64,000 nucleotides of DNA from Panax quinquefolius (Eukaryota; Streptophyta; Magnoliopsida; Apiales; Araliaceae): positions 26,390,950 through 26,454,949 of the forward strand of contig CM035165.1 in the NCBI GenBank assembly GCA_020205615.1, written 5' to 3'. Under the pieces are notes generated by a model. It did not search any database and was not told where the DNA came from. It worked only from the letters and a program-made list of their open reading frames with translations. Within the stretch, counting starts at the first letter, position 1, and each line of letters begins with the position of its first letter. Position numbers and translations under genes: made by a program. Of this stretch, positions 60,672-64,000 are shown one piece after another.

Positions 60672-63333
60672 TGTGACGCCCCCAAAATAGGTATACAACA
60701 CCCATTCTGAATCGCTAAATACATAGTACAGAAAGCAAACTACAACTTCAATAATACAATTGTTGTGCAAAATACGACAACACATACTGTGAGTTTAAAT
60801 ACAAATATTATCTTCTAGACAATATCCACACTCAAATAAGTCCTTATTACAATTATTCATACACTATTTTACAGAAATAGTGAGGACTGCTAAAACATCT
60901 TTCTAGAACCATCACTCCATACCCCGACTAGATCCTGCTATGTTCTCACCTCCTGAGAAGAAAAATGGAACAAAAAGGAAAAGGGTGAGCTCAACTAGCC
61001 CAGTAAAGAATATTATGACTAAGATAATATACAACAAATTATCATTAGTCTTCAACAGGGAAAAATCTGATAGAATATAATAGACAACAAGTTTTATATC
61101 AACAAATGCAGTGGAAACAACAATCCATTACGTAGAGATTGAATTCTACTATCTTCTAAGATTTAAAAGTCCATCATCAATATTTTATCCCTGTAACATC
61201 AATCAATATACATCTTTAATCAAATATTCATCTTTGCACTATAGGCCAAATATATTTATTTGTATCACCAGCCGGTCATGTTCATCTCAACACCTGTTCA
61301 TCTTTGCACTACGGGCCAAAGATATTCATCAATTAATCATTCATCTTTGCACTACAGGCCAAATATATTCAGTAATATCATCATTTAAGACTGAGGATGA
61401 TGAAAAATATTTTAAAGAAAATTAATCCAGTGAGACAAAAGGACAATTATTAGGGATTCGTAAAACAGTTTATCCAAGATCAATAATACTTCATAATAAC
61501 CAATTGTGAAGCAGAATTCAAAAATAAAGATCAAAACATGGATACAATCAAAGATAGTAACCATAATAGACATCTTGGACAAAAAGGAAAAATTTTATTT
61601 TTCGGTGAATAGTGTCGTGATAAATGAATAGTCTCAGATATCGTGAATAGTGTCGATATCGTGAATAGTAACCCCGACACAAAAAGTTCATAAATTTGAT
61701 AAAAAGTTCAGACCAATATTTCGGCATAATGATATTAAAAGAAATAATATCATATATGAAGAAAATAACATCCCTTACCTCAAAATAACGGTACTTCTGA
61801 TCGGAATATCGGATATAAATTCGAAGGAAACTTGTACCGAACAACAACTCTCAAAGTATCAAAATACTCACAAAAATACGCTCGATAATCTAGAGAGAAA
61901 GAAAACTTGTTTTACGTGTGATTTTCAATTCTAACCTAAGCGTCTATTTATAGAAAAATCTTTAGAAACATGAAAGGAGACTAAAATAATAAAATAAAAT
62001 ATAATCTTATTTTTCCTACACATGCTTCATTGACAATCATCAGCCCCTCATTTCTGAAAATTTCAGCAGCCCACATGCATTCAACACCAACCAAAAGTGG
62101 GTCCCACCCAATTTAAAATTTATTTTATTTTTCGAAACTTCAGTAATTCATAGAAAATAGCCCGTTTATCAGAAAAATATGAATTTTATGTCCATTCCAC
62201 ACGAAATCAAATTCTCTACAACTTTGTAGCTTTAAGTTTATCCAAATTCTAAACCAAAAACATCCGAAATCCACAAACGGATGATTTTCAACACCTCTTA
62301 AAATTCATAACAAATCATACGTTCATTTTTAACGGATCAAAATTTGTGGATATATACTCAACTTATATATGTATAACATATCCAAAAATCACAACGATCC
62401 AACGGTCGGATTAAAATTATAACTCACGCAATAGAGCTTTAAGAACACCGATTTGATCTTTAAATACCTCTAATTCGACAAAATACTGATAAAACACCTC
62501 AACATTAATTCCTTCATTTATAACCACATAAATAAATCTATCATTTACATCCGCATCAAATAAATATTTCCTTATCATATAAATCAATAAATAATTATTC
62601 ACAAATAATATTACAGAATCACAATAATGACAACCAGGCAGTTCCCAGGAAAGAGGGGGCTTTTCGATAATGATTTCTCCATACTGGCGCACAATTAGGT
62701 GACCAAACCTCTCCTTGACAGAACTTTCTAGACATTGCCAATAATACTATCTAATAATATTATTCAAATAATATGAATTATTGATCTGATAATGGGAAAT
62801 ACTATGCAATGACAATTATTGAAACAACAATAATATAAACTATCAACGCAACAATTATTGAATCAATAAAATAAAATATTGAACAGTAACTACTGTAACA
62901 ATTATTGAGTAGTGCCTTCTTATGTATGAATTATTAATTCCAAAATATCATGCATCACCTGGTAATAATCTTTATGCGACCACAGCGTATTCTTTATTTT
63001 AACCACCGAATATTCCAACATTATTAATTGGTAACAATTACGCCGTTATTTATAAAAACTCATACTTTGTCGTTTTCCTTCATCCAACCGTTTTTCCTTA
63101 TGGGGCCCACAAATAGCTGCGCCGTCGTACGAATATTCCCCGACAACAGGAATATTCCACGACCAAACTAATATTCCCTAACAAAAATGAATATTTTATA
63201 ACCATTTGCTTATTTTGTAAAATTTGCACATTTCACCCATAACCAAAGCATTATATCAAATTAACACCTTATTAATTTAGAATAATGAATAGAGGAAAAT
63301 TCAATTTTATTTATAATAAGTTGGGGTTTTACA
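60672..63333 (-). repeat. LTR shared by elements A (5') and B (3'), 2,662 bp
   Basis: Plus-strand ends TGTGACGCCCCC...GGGGTTTTACA. To its left is the primer-binding site of element A; to its right is the polypurine tract and pol end of element B. It therefore serves as 5' LTR of A and 3' LTR of B. Confidence 0.9.
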
Positions 63334-64000
63334 ACCTCCCCTCTTTATAAAATTTTGTCCTCCAAATTGACGTACGTACCTGGTGTTTCGAACAGGTGAG
63401 GGTACCTCGCTTTCATTTCCGATTCCAACTCCCAGGTCATTTCCTCAATAGCATGTTTCCTCCACAAAACCTTAACTTGTGGTATAATCTTGGTGCATAG
63501 GACATGCTCTTTCCTATCCAAGATCTTAACAGGTACCTCCTCGTATGTTAAATCTTTAGCTATCTCGTCTGGTTCTAACTCAATAATTTGGTTCGGGTCT
63601 TTTACATATTTAAGAAGCATAGATATGTGAAAAACATTATGAACACGAGACATGCTTGGAGGAAATGCGAGTCTATAGGCCACATTTCCTACTCGGTCAA
63701 GAATCTGAAATGGACCAATAAATCGTGGATTGAGCTTTCCTCTCTTTTCGAATCTTGTAACTCCCTTCCATGGAGCAACACATAACAATACATGATCCCC
63801 AATACCAAATTCCACGCCCTTTCGATGAAGATCCGCATAACTCTTTTGTCGATCCTGTGAGGTTTGAATACGTTGCCGAATCATTTGGATCTTTTCTATA
63901 GTCATGCGTACCAATTCTGGTTCCAACAAAGTTGTTTCACCCACCTCGTCCCAGCATACTGGAGAACGACACTTTCGTCCATACAACGCCTCAAATGGAG
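63334..64000 (-). mobile_element. Ty3/gypsy element B, integrase C-terminal end (partial)
   Basis: The minus-strand frame from the window end to 63345 is uninterrupted: MYGRKCRSPVCWDEVGETTL, RFIGPFQILDRVGNVAYRL, HNVFHISMLLKYVKDP, then VKVLWRKHAIEEMTWELESE. It is the integrase C-terminal domain plus a chromodomain-like tail. It corresponds to positions 43736-43940 and 46772-47250 of element A and shows the empty site of the solo LTR. The rest lies outside the window. Confidence 0.88.

Larger units (their letters stand above)
41081..63333 (-). mobile_element. Minus-strand Ty3/gypsy element A, carrying two nested insertions
   Basis: 3' LTR 41081-43735, internal region 43736-60671, 5' LTR 60672-63333, PBS 60653-60670. 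The internal region is split by a solo LTR (43941-46766) and a copia-type element (48718-57980). Gag, protease, RT, RNase H and integrase are recognisable and closely related to the plus-strand element. Stops and frameshifts interrupt several domains. The LTR ends (TGTAAAACCCC...GGGGGCGTCACA) differ slightly from the plus-strand family (TGTAAGACCCC), so it is a sister subfamily. Confidence 0.9.

Overview
The window is nuclear DNA of a flowering plant, most likely a eudicot. The evidence is AT-rich sequence, GT-AG introns in plant-type genes, Stowaway-like MITEs, an endogenous caulimovirid fragment, and large Ty3/gypsy, Ty1/copia and CACTA-like elements. I cannot name the species.

1-17.7 kb: one apparently intact minus-strand gene spans 2236-17688. 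I traced it through 13 coding exons, giving a predicted 869-residue protein with Cys/His-rich PHD-type fingers and a small C-terminal conserved block. It belongs to the plant RING/FYVE/PHD-type family of Arabidopsis AT3G52100/AT3G08020 (family assignment from memory). Its introns hold MITE-like elements, a 1,000-bp insertion with a 9-bp direct repeat, a G-rich tract and a retrotransposon primer-binding-site relic.

18.4-24.8 kb: three decayed plus-strand gene remnants lie in a row. The first is a short Gly/Pro/Ser-rich fragment that looks like the N-terminus of FCA. The second is an intron-containing but disabled NOB1 copy. The third is a disabled heavy-metal-associated (HMA) domain gene. Retained introns argue for an old segmental duplicate rather than retroposition.

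25.8-29.6 kb: an endogenous pararetrovirus fragment (reverse transcriptase-RNase H, a 203-codon downstream ORF and a promoter-like intergenic region) is bracketed by 316-bp direct repeats.

31.0-64.0 kb: a nested transposon cluster. A plus-strand Ty3/gypsy element (30961-38566) has its 3' LTR cut after 20 bp by a CACTA-like element starting at 38567. The CACTA-like DNA contains a very AT-rich stretch and a long foldback whose right arm stops exactly at 41080. There, minus-strand Ty3/gypsy elements begin: LTR (41081-43735), internal region A, shared LTR (60672-63333), internal region B running off the window. Region A is interrupted by a solo LTR (43941-46766, 5-bp duplication TACCT) and by a Ty1/copia-type element (48718-57980, 5-bp duplication CTTTG). 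Relative order: Ty3(+) first, then CACTA-like, then Ty3(-) array, then solo-LTR parent and copia.

The only host gene that looks functional is the PHD-type gene. All exon structures, percentages and family names come from reading and recall; no alignment or database search was run.
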